Assembly: GCF_001667015.1 (NCBI RefSeq)
Contig: NZ_LZIS01000169.1
Coordinates: 1 to 55,504 of the forward strand
Direction: 5' to 3'
Length of the DNA stretch: 55,504 bases
DNA from: Mycobacterium sp. E3198
Lineage (GTDB): Bacteria > Actinomycetota > Actinomycetes > Mycobacteriales > Mycobacteriaceae
Part shown: positions 33,211 to 40,724 of the stretch, piece by piece
How the letters are laid out: each line of letters opens with the position of its first letter
Numbering within the stretch: position 1 is the first letter of the stretch
Notes under the pieces: generated by a model
Told to the model about the DNA's origin: nothing
The model's database searches: none
Seen by the model: only the letters and a program-made list of their open reading frames with translations
Program-made: the position numbers and the translations under genes

Positions 33211-34005
33211 TTACAGCTGGGCCAGCCGCGGCGCAGAACCGTTGGACCTCAACACCGCTCCGGCCTCGCGGGTCAGTTCCCGGCTGCTACCGAGCAGTCC
33301 GTCCAGGATCAGCGACCGCTTGACGTGGTGGTGCAGCGGGTGTTCGGCGGTGAAGCCGATCCCGCCGAGCACCTGCTGGCAGTGGCGCGCGGCGGTCAGC
33401 GCGGCCTGGCCCGCGGCCGCCTTCGCCAGCAGCGAGGCCAGCCCGTCATGATCGTCGGACTCCGCGGCGACGCCAAGCGTCGCCTCGGCGCCCTCGATGG
33501 CGACCAGCGTCTCGGCGAGCCGGTGGCGGATCGCCTGAAAGGAGCTGATGTGCCGGCCGAATTGAACGCGATCCAGGGCGTGCCGGCGCGCCAGGGAGAG
33601 CATCGCCCGGCCGGTTCCGATCAGCCACCAGCCAACCGCTCGGCGGCCGGCGGCCAGCGCGGCCTTCGGGATGGGATCCCCTTGCGCCACGCGGTGTATC
33701 GGCAGCTCGTCGTCGAGCGCCGAGCCGGAACCGTCGCTGCGCTCCCACACCACCCAGCCGCCGCCGGCGAACGGCAGCGGCAGGGGCGCGCCGGCGGCGC
33801 TCAGCACGACGTCGTTGAGCACCGGGGCGTGCGCGCCGGTCTCGCCGAGTAGCCGGAAGACCAAAGGTATTGCGATATCCGGTATTTCATCGAGCATGTC
33901 ACGCCAGCCGACCTCGGACAGCGCGCCGTCGAGCTTGGCGCCGCTCGCGGCGGTCATGGTGGTGCGCAGGGAATCGGTCAGCATGCGCAGCGCCTCGGGA
34001 TCCAC
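33211..34005 (-). CDS. Acyl-CoA dehydrogenase-like subunit, short form
   Basis: A 264-aa acyl-CoA dehydrogenase-like protein, much shorter than the usual ~380 aa, with a reduced N-terminal half. The C-terminal helical domain is clear: LARRHALDRVQFGRHISSFQ, AIRHRLAETLVAIEGAE and HCQQVLGGIGFTAEHPLHHH. The GTG at 34005 follows GGAAGGAG and lies 4 nt after the stop of the full-length acyl-CoA dehydrogenase upstream. Such pairs in mycobacterial steroid degradation form mixed heterotetramers (the FadE26/27 and FadE28/29 kind), with FAD shared between unlike subunits; the same is inferred here. Confidence 0.87.
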   Translation of the reverse strand: MDPEALRMLTDSLRTTMTAASGAKLDGALSEVGWRDMLDEIPDIAIPLVFRLLGETGAHAPVLNDVVLSAAGAPLPLPFAGGGWVVWERSDGSGSALDDELPIHRVAQGDPIPKAALAAGRRAVGWWLIGTGRAMLSLARRHALDRVQFGRHISSFQAIRHRLAETLVAIEGAEATLGVAAESDDHDGLASLLAKAAAGQAALTAARHCQQVLGGIGFTAEHPLHHHVKRSLILDGLLGSSRELTREAGAVLRSNGSAPRLAQL

Positions 34006-34009
34006 GATT

Positions 34010-35107
34010 TCACTCCTTCCCGAGGTCGAGCAGCCGGCGGGCGATGATGTTGCGCTGGATCTCGGCGGTTCCGCCGTAGATGGTGGCCGCGCGCGAATAC
34101 AGGTACTCCGCGCGCCATGGCGTGTCGTCGAGTTCGAGCGTCGCGGGCAAGAGATCGCGGACGGTGTCGTAGAGCCGCTGCTCGGCGGTGGCCAGCAGCA
34201 CCTTGTCGATCGAGGTGTCGGCCCCGAGGCGCCCACCCTCACCCAGCCGGCGCTGGGTGTCTCGGGATCGGCAGCGCACCGTGTGCAACGCGAGATAGGC
34301 GGCGCCGAGCGCGGATTCGTCCGGGTCCTCGGCCGCCGACGCCTCGGCGATCAGTTCATCGAACCGCGAATAGAGATAGGCGATTCGCTGCCAGAAACAA
34401 GTGGAGCGCTCGTAGGGCAGCAGGTCCATCGCCAGTCGCCAACCGTCGCCCGGACGGCCCAGCATCCGGCTCGCCGGGACCACCACGTCGTCGTAGTACA
34501 CCTCGCAGAACTCGTCGACGCCGTGCATGGTGCGCAGCGGACGAATCGTGATCCCGGGGGTGTCCAGGTCGACGAAGAACGCCGTGATTCCGTCGTGGCC
34601 CGGCGCGGTGCGGGTGAGCAAAACGCAGCGCGTCGAGAACTGCGCGAAGCTGGTCCAGACCTTCTGCCCGTTGACGATCCAGTTGTCGCCGTCGGAGGTG
34701 GCGCGGGTGGTCAGCGAGGCGAGATCGCTGCCGGAGCCAGGCTCGGAAAACCCCTGACACCATTGCTCGCGACCGCTCAGCAGCCGCGGCACCATTTCGG
34801 CGGCGAGCTCGGCCGGCGCGTAATCGATCATCGTGGGCGCGAGCACCTCGAGCATCGAGTACGGGCCGGGTTCGGCGAGCCGCCGGCCGACGACCTCTTC
34901 GCCGACGATCGCCCGCAGCACGGCCGGCCCGCCCAGCCCGCCGACTTCCTCCGGCCAGCCGTAGCGCATCCACTCGGCGTCATACAGCGCCCGGCTCACC
35001 CGGGCGAATTGCCGCATATGGCCCTGCAGCGAGTGGTCTGCCCCGGGGGTCAGGTCATTCTCATCGAGCCACGCGCGCAGGCCCGCCCGGAACTCCTCGA
35101 CATTCAC
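34010..35107 (-). CDS. Acyl-CoA dehydrogenase, partner subunit
   Basis: A 365-aa acyl-CoA dehydrogenase with QGFSEPGSGSDLASLTTRAT, IVNGQKVWTSFAQFSTRCVL and the C-terminal YGGTAEIQRNIIARRLLDLG. It lies immediately upstream of a short acyl-CoA dehydrogenase-like gene with only a 4-nt gap, which supports a heteromeric enzyme acting on a bulky acyl-CoA. It is preceded by a SnoaL-like gene and an amidohydrolase on the same strand. Start ATG at 35107. Confidence 0.9.
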   Translation of the reverse strand: MNVEEFRAGLRAWLDENDLTPGADHSLQGHMRQFARVSRALYDAEWMRYGWPEEVGGLGGPAVLRAIVGEEVVGRRLAEPGPYSMLEVLAPTMIDYAPAELAAEMVPRLLSGREQWCQGFSEPGSGSDLASLTTRATSDGDNWIVNGQKVWTSFAQFSTRCVLLTRTAPGHDGITAFFVDLDTPGITIRPLRTMHGVDEFCEVYYDDVVVPASRMLGRPGDGWRLAMDLLPYERSTCFWQRIAYLYSRFDELIAEASAAEDPDESALGAAYLALHTVRCRSRDTQRRLGEGGRLGADTSIDKVLLATAEQRLYDTVRDLLPATLELDDTPWRAEYLYSRAATIYGGTAEIQRNIIARRLLDLGKE

Positions 35108-35117
35108 GGCTCGGCTT

Positions 35118-35552
35118 TCAGGGCTGCGGGCGGCCGACCGCGTGCGGGCGCCCGGAATCGTGCACGCCGCTGCGGCGGATGAACGTCATGGCCCGGGTCT
35201 TCAGCCGCCACCCGTCGGCCGTGCGGGAGTAGGTGTCGCGGTAGTAGCCGATCCGCATGTCGTGGGTGGCGTGGTCGATGAAGCACAGCGGCTGGGTGCC
35301 GCTCGCGGAGTCGCCGTCGATGCTTTCGACCAACGCAGTTCCGGTGAGGAACAAGCCCTTTGGGGCCGCGGCGACCAACTCGGGGAACCTGTCCAACTTG
35401 TAGGTGGAACCGAAGGCGCTGTAGGTTCCGTCCGGCGTGAAGACACCGATGAGCCCGTCGATGTCTTCCTGGGTGATGGTGACCGCGTAGCGGGCCAGCA
35501 GCTGCTGAATCTCGACCAGGTCGTCAGTTCTGGTGGGTTGACTTGTCGACAT
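35118..35552 (-). CDS. SnoaL-like / NTF2-fold protein
   Basis: A 144-aa cone-shaped NTF2-fold protein. Typical start DDLVEIQQLLARYAVTITQE, then DGLIGVFTPDGTY and the C-terminal RIGYYRDTYSRTADGWRLKT match the SnoaL_4-like group often found next to Rieske oxygenases, hydratases and acyl-CoA enzymes. It might catalyse dehydration, isomerisation or cyclisation, or be a subunit. The first 29 nt overlap the end of the amidohydrolase gene, and it lies 10 nt upstream of the acyl-CoA dehydrogenase. The last residues (HDSGRPHAVGRPQP) look unstructured. Confidence 0.83.
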   Translation of the reverse strand: MSTSQPTRTDDLVEIQQLLARYAVTITQEDIDGLIGVFTPDGTYSAFGSTYKLDRFPELVAAAPKGLFLTGTALVESIDGDSASGTQPLCFIDHATHDMRIGYYRDTYSRTADGWRLKTRAMTFIRRSGVHDSGRPHAVGRPQP

Positions 35553-36756
35553 AAACCTTGCCGCCTTTCATGACGAAACTTACGTTCTGGGTAACCCGGA
35601 TGTCTTCCAACGGGTTTCCCGGAACCGCGATGACATCGGCGAGCTGGCCCGGCGCGAGCCGCCCCCGGTCGGTGGCATTGATCAACTCGGCGGCGGTCAC
35701 CGTGGCGGCGCGCAGCACCGCCAGGGGCGGCAGGCCCCAATCCACCAGGGTGACCAGCTCGTCGGCGTTGCGGCCGTGCGGGATCGCGGGGGCGTCGGTG
35801 CCCACCGCGATCTTCACGCCGGCCTGGTAGGCGGCCAGTATCGAGGTGCGCGCCTTCGGAAACATCTCGGCCGCCTTGGCCTGTAGCTCCGGCGGGGCGT
35901 GCGAGACGTCCATCGCATCGCCGTCGGCCAGCCGCCGGGTGCTGACCAGGAAGGTGCCGTGTTTCACGAGCTGCGCGATGGCCTCGTCGTCGATCAGAAA
36001 GCCGTGCTCGATGCAGTCGATGCCGGCGGCGACCGCGTGCTTGACCGCGTCGGCCCCGTGCGTGTGCGCGGCGACGCGCAGCCCGCGCCGGTGTGCCTCG
36101 TCGACGATGGCGCGCAGTTCGTCGTCCGAATAGTGTTGCGCGCCAGGTGGTCCCGTCAGCGACATCACCCCACCCGAGCAGCAGACCTTGATCAGCTCGG
36201 CGCCATGCTTAATCTGGTAGCGCACTGCCTTGCGGATCTCGTCGATCCCGTTGGCGATGCCCTCCTCGATTGTGAGGTCCAGGACGTGCGGCGCGAACGC
36301 GGCGAACATCGTCGGATCCAGGTGCCCGCCGGTCGGCGTGATGGCGTGGCCGGCCGGCACCACCCGCGGCCCGTCGATCCAGCCCGCGTCGATCGCCTTG
36401 CCCAGCGCCACGTCAAGCAGATAGCCACCGGTCTTCACGAAGAGCCCGAGGTTGCGCACCGTGGTGAACCCGGCGCGCAGCGTGCGGCGAGCGTTGCCGA
36501 CCGCACGCAACACCCGCGTCGGCGGGTCGTCCTGCACCTGCGACAGGCCGGGTCTCTCCCCGCGCCCGCCCATCAGGAGATTGACCTCCATGTCCATCAA
36601 CCCGGGCAGCAGGATTACCTCGCCCAGGTCGATCAGGTCGCCCTCGATCTCGCCGCCGACTCCGACGATGCGGTCGCCGTCGATGCGCAGGACGCCGGGC
36701 CGAACGATCTCACCGGCGTCAACGTCGAGCAGCCCGGCGGCCTTGAGCGTCAGCAC
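35524..36756 (-). CDS. Amidohydrolase family protein (imidazolonepropionase-like) with altered metal motif
   Basis: A 410-aa amidohydrolase of the cyclic imide/imidazolonepropionase group. The domain is recognisable by LIDLGEVILLPGLMD, then IKVCCSGGVMS (Lys/Cys-containing strand), AAHTHGADAV, IEHGFLID and AVGTDAPAIPHG with the catalytic Asp. The first metal motif, normally PGxxDxHxH, reads PGLMDMEVNL (Glu57 and Asn59), so both histidines are replaced. The other His/Asp ligands remain, which could mean a mononuclear site. GTG start, AAGAGG ahead of it. The gene sits between a small unknown gene and the SnoaL-like gene on the same strand. Confidence 0.83.
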   Translation of the reverse strand: MLTLKAAGLLDVDAGEIVRPGVLRIDGDRIVGVGGEIEGDLIDLGEVILLPGLMDMEVNLLMGGRGERPGLSQVQDDPPTRVLRAVGNARRTLRAGFTTVRNLGLFVKTGGYLLDVALGKAIDAGWIDGPRVVPAGHAITPTGGHLDPTMFAAFAPHVLDLTIEEGIANGIDEIRKAVRYQIKHGAELIKVCCSGGVMSLTGPPGAQHYSDDELRAIVDEAHRRGLRVAAHTHGADAVKHAVAAGIDCIEHGFLIDDEAIAQLVKHGTFLVSTRRLADGDAMDVSHAPPELQAKAAEMFPKARTSILAAYQAGVKIAVGTDAPAIPHGRNADELVTLVDWGLPPLAVLRAATVTAAELINATDRGRLAPGQLADVIAVPGNPLEDIRVTQNVSFVMKGGKVYVDKSTHQN

Positions 36757-36759
36757 CTC

Positions 36760-37086
36760 TTAGATCACCGGTTCGGAGAGCAGTTCCACCCACGCGGCGC
36801 CGCTGTCGGGTACGCGCGGCTGCTTCCACGCCTCGATCGGGAACGACACCATGACCAGCGACTGCATGACGTGCATGAGCGTGCGGGCGTCCTCGGGCAG
36901 GTCGTCCAGCGGGAACTTGTCGCAGTAGGCGATGACGTCGTTGAGGCGGGGGAATGCCGCATCGTAGAACGCCTGCATCTCGGTCATGGTAGACGCCAGC
37001 CGCTTGGCGTAGCGCTCGGGCTCGGTGGCCAGGTCCCACGCCAAAAAGGGCTCCAGGTCGGCGAATTCAGACGGTAACTTTGCCAT
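36760..37086 (-). CDS. Conserved small protein of unknown function next to Rieske oxygenase
   Basis: A 108-aa, mainly helical, acidic protein (MAKLPSEFADLEPFLAWDLA...). No known domain is recognised. Its ATG lies 20 nt inside the end of the Rieske oxygenase gene and its stop is 3 nt before the next start, so it is translated with both. That position would suit a small helper or subunit of the oxygenase. It has no signal peptide or membrane segment. Confidence 0.75.
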   Translation of the reverse strand: MAKLPSEFADLEPFLAWDLATEPERYAKRLASTMTEMQAFYDAAFPRLNDVIAYCDKFPLDDLPEDARTLMHVMQSLVMVSFPIEAWKQPRVPDSGAAWVELLSEPVI

Positions 37087-38359
37087 TGCCCTGGTACTCC
37101 TTCGCCCAATTAGCTACATAGTCACCGGTCGTCTTGTGCAGGTGACGGATCAGCACTTCCTGATCGCACAACAGGAAGTTGCTGACGACCTTGGTGCCGA
37201 TCATGGTCTGGGTCGCCTCCAGCGTGTTGGCGTCCTGCAGCGCGTACTCCTTGAAGGTCACGGCGGCCAGCTCCTGGGCCAGTCGTTCCCGCGCGTTGCG
37301 CGGCGGAACGAAATACAGCGTGCACTCGAAGATGTGCTTGTCGACGGCCGTCGGCCAATAGTGGTAGGTCAAAAACCAGCCCGGCTCCCAGATCAGCAGC
37401 ATGAAGTTCGGGTAGAAGAGCCACGAGTCGATGCCCCACTGCGGCACCCGCTTCACGTTCACACCCGGCGGCAACTCGAGGTTCTCGATGATCTCCGGCT
37501 TGTCCCACGGTCCGAACAGACCGCTGCGCAACACCTGGTCCAACGGCTTGACCATGGACATGTCCGGGGGCGGCGCCTGACCGCCCCAGGTCGACTGCAG
37601 GCTGTGCGGGCCGGCGAGTTCGTAGTGCAGCGCCTCATAGCCGTACTTCTGGATCTTGGCGGCTTCTTCCTTGGTGTACTGCCCCTGGTGCAGGATCGGC
37701 GCGTGGTAGAACTCGACGAACGCGTCGATGAACAGCTTCCAGTTGCTGCCGACCTCGGCCCGATAGGAGTAGGTCTCCGTCATCTCGCCGAAGGGGTAGC
37801 CCTCGATGCTCTTGGCCAGCGGCCCGAGGTAGTCGACCAGCGGCGCCGCGTTGTTGTCGAAGTTGATGAAGATGAAGCCTTCCCACACTTCGCAGCGGAC
37901 CGGCACCAGGCCGTACTGGCTCTTGTCGACGCCGAAGAACTCATCCTCCTGCTGGACGAACGTGAGGTCGCCGTCGAGGTTGTAGCGCCACGCGTGGTAC
38001 TTGCAGGTGAACTGCCGGCAGGTGCCGGCCGTCTCCTCGTGCGGGAAGTCGTTCCACACCAACTTGTTTCCGCGGTGGCGGCAGACGTTGTGGTACGCCT
38101 TGACCGCTCCCTCCTTGGTCTTGACGACGATGACCGACATGCCCTTGCCCGCCGAGGGCAGCTCCTTGGTGAAATAACTGCCGGTGCGCGGCAGCCGCTC
38201 GACCCGACCGACGTTGAGCCAGGTCTTCTTGAAGATCGCCTCGCGCTCGGCCTCGAAGAATGCCGGGTCGATGGAATCGGTGTAATCGACGGGCGCGGTG
38301 CCCAGTTCGGGATAATTTTCCGTCCAGCTGCCGGCGGCCGGCTTGGGGAAGTGGGGCAA
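37067..38359 (-). CDS. Rieske aromatic-ring-hydroxylating oxygenase, alpha subunit
   Basis: A 430-aa Rieske non-heme iron oxygenase. The [2Fe-2S] site is Cys93-x-His95 ... Cys119-x2-His122 (NVCRHRG and CKYHAW), with an unusually long 23-residue loop between the pairs (FPHEETAGTCRQFT). The mononuclear iron site is DAFVEFYHAPILH (His219, His224), the third ligand probably an Asp in the last 40 residues (LLCDQE). It would hydroxylate or demethylate a substrate, with a separate reductase not found here. The start is a TTG at 38359, 4 nt after the stop of the preceding gene, with AAAGG ahead; no ATG or GTG fits. Confidence 0.9.
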   Translation of the reverse strand: MPHFPKPAAGSWTENYPELGTAPVDYTDSIDPAFFEAEREAIFKKTWLNVGRVERLPRTGSYFTKELPSAGKGMSVIVVKTKEGAVKAYHNVCRHRGNKLVWNDFPHEETAGTCRQFTCKYHAWRYNLDGDLTFVQQEDEFFGVDKSQYGLVPVRCEVWEGFIFINFDNNAAPLVDYLGPLAKSIEGYPFGEMTETYSYRAEVGSNWKLFIDAFVEFYHAPILHQGQYTKEEAAKIQKYGYEALHYELAGPHSLQSTWGGQAPPPDMSMVKPLDQVLRSGLFGPWDKPEIIENLELPPGVNVKRVPQWGIDSWLFYPNFMLLIWEPGWFLTYHYWPTAVDKHIFECTLYFVPPRNARERLAQELAAVTFKEYALQDANTLEATQTMIGTKVVSNFLLCDQEVLIRHLHKTTGDYVANWAKEYQGNGKVTV

Positions 38360-38363
38360 GGCT

Positions 38364-38897
38364 CTAACCTTTCTCGTTCTCGAGCTGTACGCCAAAGGCG
38401 TTGATGGCCATCGCGAGCGCGATGTAGCCGCCGATGGTGAACACCAGGTCCATCCGCTGGCGTTCGTCAAGCCGTTCGCACAGGGTGGTCCACGTCTGGT
38501 CCGAGACGTTCGATTTCTCGTCCAGCTCGTCGACGGCGGTGAACACCGCGCGCTCGAACTCGTCGTCGGCTTCGCCGGATCGCGCGGCGGCAATCTCGGC
38601 GTCGGTCAGTCCGGCTTTTTTCGCGATGTCCACGTGGTGTTCCCACTCGTAGGCGCATTCGCGCCGGTGCGCGATGCGCAGGATCGCCTGCTCGCGGACG
38701 CGCGCCGGGAGAGAGGAATCGAGCAGCAGGTACGAGCCGAACCGCAGGTAGGCCCGGGCCAGTTTCGGGTGGCGCGCGAGCGTCGACATGAGCGTGCCGG
38801 CGTCCTCGGGGTTACGCCGTTCGGGTGGCAGCATGCCGGACAGCGCCTGCTCGACGGCGTCGTCCCATTGGTCGGCAGGCAGCGGCTGCAGGCGCAT
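38364..38897 (-). CDS. Carboxymuconolactone decarboxylase family protein
   Basis: A 177-aa AhpD/CMD-fold protein. The core REQAILRIAHRRECAYEWEH carries the Glu80-Cys81 pair and the His at 87-88 that mark the 4-carboxymuconolactone decarboxylase group, rather than the CxxC of AhpD. It may act on a ring-cleavage lactone or bind a carboxylate intermediate. It is first in the minus-strand operon that continues with the Rieske oxygenase (4-nt gap). A GAGAAT-N3-ATTCTC operator lies 45 nt upstream of its ATG (38942-38956). Confidence 0.85.
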   Translation of the reverse strand: MRLQPLPADQWDDAVEQALSGMLPPERRNPEDAGTLMSTLARHPKLARAYLRFGSYLLLDSSLPARVREQAILRIAHRRECAYEWEHHVDIAKKAGLTDAEIAAARSGEADDEFERAVFTAVDELDEKSNVSDQTWTTLCERLDERQRMDLVFTIGGYIALAMAINAFGVQLENEKG

Positions 38898-38941
38898 CCG
38901 CGGTCTCCTCTCGGCGTCCTCCCGACCAACTCTCGGTCAAA

Positions 38942-38956
38942 GAGAATCAGATTCTC
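38942..38956. promoter_or_regulatory. GAGAAT-N3-ATTCTC operator, site C
   Basis: GAGAATCAGATTCTC, perfect 6-bp arms, 45 nt upstream of the CMD-family gene at 38897 (minus). It matches sites A (30793) and B (31643), linking the Rieske operon to the same TetR-type control. Confidence 0.72.
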
Positions 38957-39203
38957 ATTTCTAACCAATAGAGTTGCACGATTCGGTCGGCGGGTCAATG
39001 GCGGCGGCGAAGATGCGCACCCGCCCACCAGCCCCGCTGCCCGGCGAGCGGCACCGGCGGTGCGGGCCTGGCGCGGCGGAGCATCGGCCGAGCAAGTCCG
39101 GCATTTCTGCTGGCGCTTCGCCACTTCCGGGTCCGCAACCGGCCCGGTCGCTTAGTCGCTGGTCAGGCGGGCGCGGTGCGCGGGCATCACCCGTGGATGT
39201 TGA

Positions 39204-39220
39204 TTCTCGCTGCGCGAGAA
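39204..39220. promoter_or_regulatory. Perfect inverted repeat upstream of amidohydrolase
   Basis: TTCTCGC (39204-39210), TGC, GCGAGAA (39214-39220). The half sites are reversed relative to the GAGAAT-N3-ATTCTC operators. It lies 108 nt upstream of the ATG at 39329, and could be an operator or a hairpin in the leader. Confidence 0.4.
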
Positions 39221-39328
39221 GATAGTTTTCAAAATAGTGATCTTGGCGCCGGGCGATCATTCGCCGATGCTGTGCGGGAGCGGCGCGTCCGAATCGCTCA
39301 GCTGGATCAGACTTGGAGAGGACTGGCC

Positions 39329-40627
39329 ATGAACAAAGAAGACATGATCCTGATCAGCGTCGACGACCACACCGTCGAGCCGCCCGACATGTTCAAGAAC
39401 CACCTGGCGCAGAAGTACATCGACGACGCGCCCCGGTTGGTGCACAACCCCGACGGCTCCGACATGTGGAAGTTCCGCGACACGGTGATCCCGAACGTGG
39501 CGCTCAACGCGGTCGCCGGCCGGCCCAAGGAGGAGTACGGCATCGAGCCGACCGGGCTCGATGAGATCCGGCCGGGTTGTTACAACGTGGACGAGCGGAT
39601 CAAGGACATGAACGCCGGCGGCATCCTCGCCTCGATCTGCTTCCCGTCCTTCCCGGGCTTCGCGGGGCGGCTGTTCGCCACCGAAGACCACGACTTCTCG
39701 ATCTCGCTGGTTCAGGCGTACAACGACTGGCACATCGACGAGTGGTGCGGGGCGTACCCCGCCCGGTTCATCCCGATGGCGATCCCGGTGATCTGGGACG
39801 CCGAGGCGTGCGCCGCCGAGGTGCGCCGGGTGTCGAAGAAGGGCGTGCACGCGCTGACCTTCACCGAGAACCCGGCCGCGATGGGCTACCCCAGCTTCCA
39901 TGACCCGTATTGGAACCCGCTGTGGAAGGCGTTGTGCGACACCAACACCGTGATGAACGTGCACATCGGGTCCTCGGGCCGGCTCGCGATCACGGCGCCC
40001 GACGCGCCCATGGACGTGATGATCACGCTGCAGCCGATGAACATCGTGCAGGCCGCCGCGGACCTGCTGTGGTCGCGGCCGATCAAGGAGTACCCCGACC
40101 TCAAGATCGCGCTGTCGGAGGGCGGGACCGGGTGGATCCCTTACTTCCTGGAGCGTGCCGACCGCACGTTCGAAATGCACTCGGCGTGGACCCACCAGAA
40201 CTTCGGCGGCAAGCTGCCCAGCGACGTGTTCCGCGAGCACTTCCTGACGTGCTTCATCAGCGACAAGGTGGGTGTCGCGCTGCGCAACATGATCGGCATC
40301 GACAACATCGCCTGGGAGGCCGACTACCCGCACAGCGACTCGATGTGGCCGGGCGCGCCCGAAGAACTGTGGGACGTGTTGTCCATCAACAACGTTCCCG
40401 ACGACGAGATCAACAAGATGGCCTACGAGAACGCCATGCGTTGGTACTCGTTCGACCCGTTCACTCACATTTCCCGCGAACAGGCGACCGTCGGTGCGCT
40501 GCGCAAAGCCGCCGAGGGGCACGACGTGTCCATCAAGGCGAAGGGCCACGACAAGGACTCCCGGGGCGGCTCGTCCTTCGCGGACTTCGCGGCCAACGCG
40601 AAAGCCCTCACCGGAAATACGGACTGA
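39329..40627 (+). CDS. Amidohydrolase (amidohydrolase 2 / ACMSD-like)
   Basis: A 432-aa TIM-barrel hydrolase or decarboxylase. DMILISVDDHTVEPPDMF gives the N-terminal Asp-x-His region (His14), followed by NVHIGSSG and the catalytic Asp in WEADYPHSDS. It is of the same general group as 20286-21458 but longer, with an extended C-terminal tail (SIKAKGHDKDSRGGSS). Such enzymes hydrolyse or decarboxylate CoA-free ring intermediates, but the substrate is unknown. The ATG at 39329 is fixed by GGAGAGGAC. A strong hairpin follows 18 nt after the stop. Confidence 0.87.
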   Translation: MNKEDMILISVDDHTVEPPDMFKNHLAQKYIDDAPRLVHNPDGSDMWKFRDTVIPNVALNAVAGRPKEEYGIEPTGLDEIRPGCYNVDERIKDMNAGGILASICFPSFPGFAGRLFATEDHDFSISLVQAYNDWHIDEWCGAYPARFIPMAIPVIWDAEACAAEVRRVSKKGVHALTFTENPAAMGYPSFHDPYWNPLWKALCDTNTVMNVHIGSSGRLAITAPDAPMDVMITLQPMNIVQAAADLLWSRPIKEYPDLKIALSEGGTGWIPYFLERADRTFEMHSAWTHQNFGGKLPSDVFREHFLTCFISDKVGVALRNMIGIDNIAWEADYPHSDSMWPGAPEELWDVLSINNVPDDEINKMAYENAMRWYSFDPFTHISREQATVGALRKAAEGHDVSIKAKGHDKDSRGGSSFADFAANAKALTGNTD

Positions 40628-40645
40628 CACGCCACCCGCTCACGA

Positions 40646-40703
40646 CGAGCAGACGCAAAATCGCATTGTTCGAACCGCGAGCGTGCGATTTTGCGTCTGC
40701 TCG
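40646..40703. terminator. Strong stem-loop after the amidohydrolase gene
   Basis: A perfect 20-bp inverted repeat: the left arm 40646-40665 contains AGACGCAAAATCGCA and the right arm 40684-40703 is its exact complement, with an 18-nt loop. It lies between an amidohydrolase stop (40627) and the next start on the same strand, so it may act as an intrinsic or partial terminator. I recall this AGACGCAAAATCGC motif as a recurrent intergenic repeat in mycobacteria, but could not check. Confidence 0.6.
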
Positions 40704-40724
40704 CGCTGAAGAAAGGTGCCACCG

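Larger units (their letters stand above)
38898..39328. other. Divergent intergenic region (431 bp)
   Basis: No convincing gene is present; the small open frames here lack coding character and family resemblance. The left part holds the operator 38942-38956 for the minus-strand operon. Further right is a perfect inverted repeat, TTCTCGC-TGC-GCGAGAA (39204-39220). After it comes an AT-rich stretch (39222-39240) that could hold the promoter of the amidohydrolase at 39329. The rest is GC-rich with no structure I can name. Confidence 0.6.

Noticed and set aside
38961..39260. A 99-codon minus-strand frame in the divergent gap before the amidohydrolase
   Set aside because: No recognisable domain, no ribosome site, and it would cover the likely promoter; composition looks non-coding.
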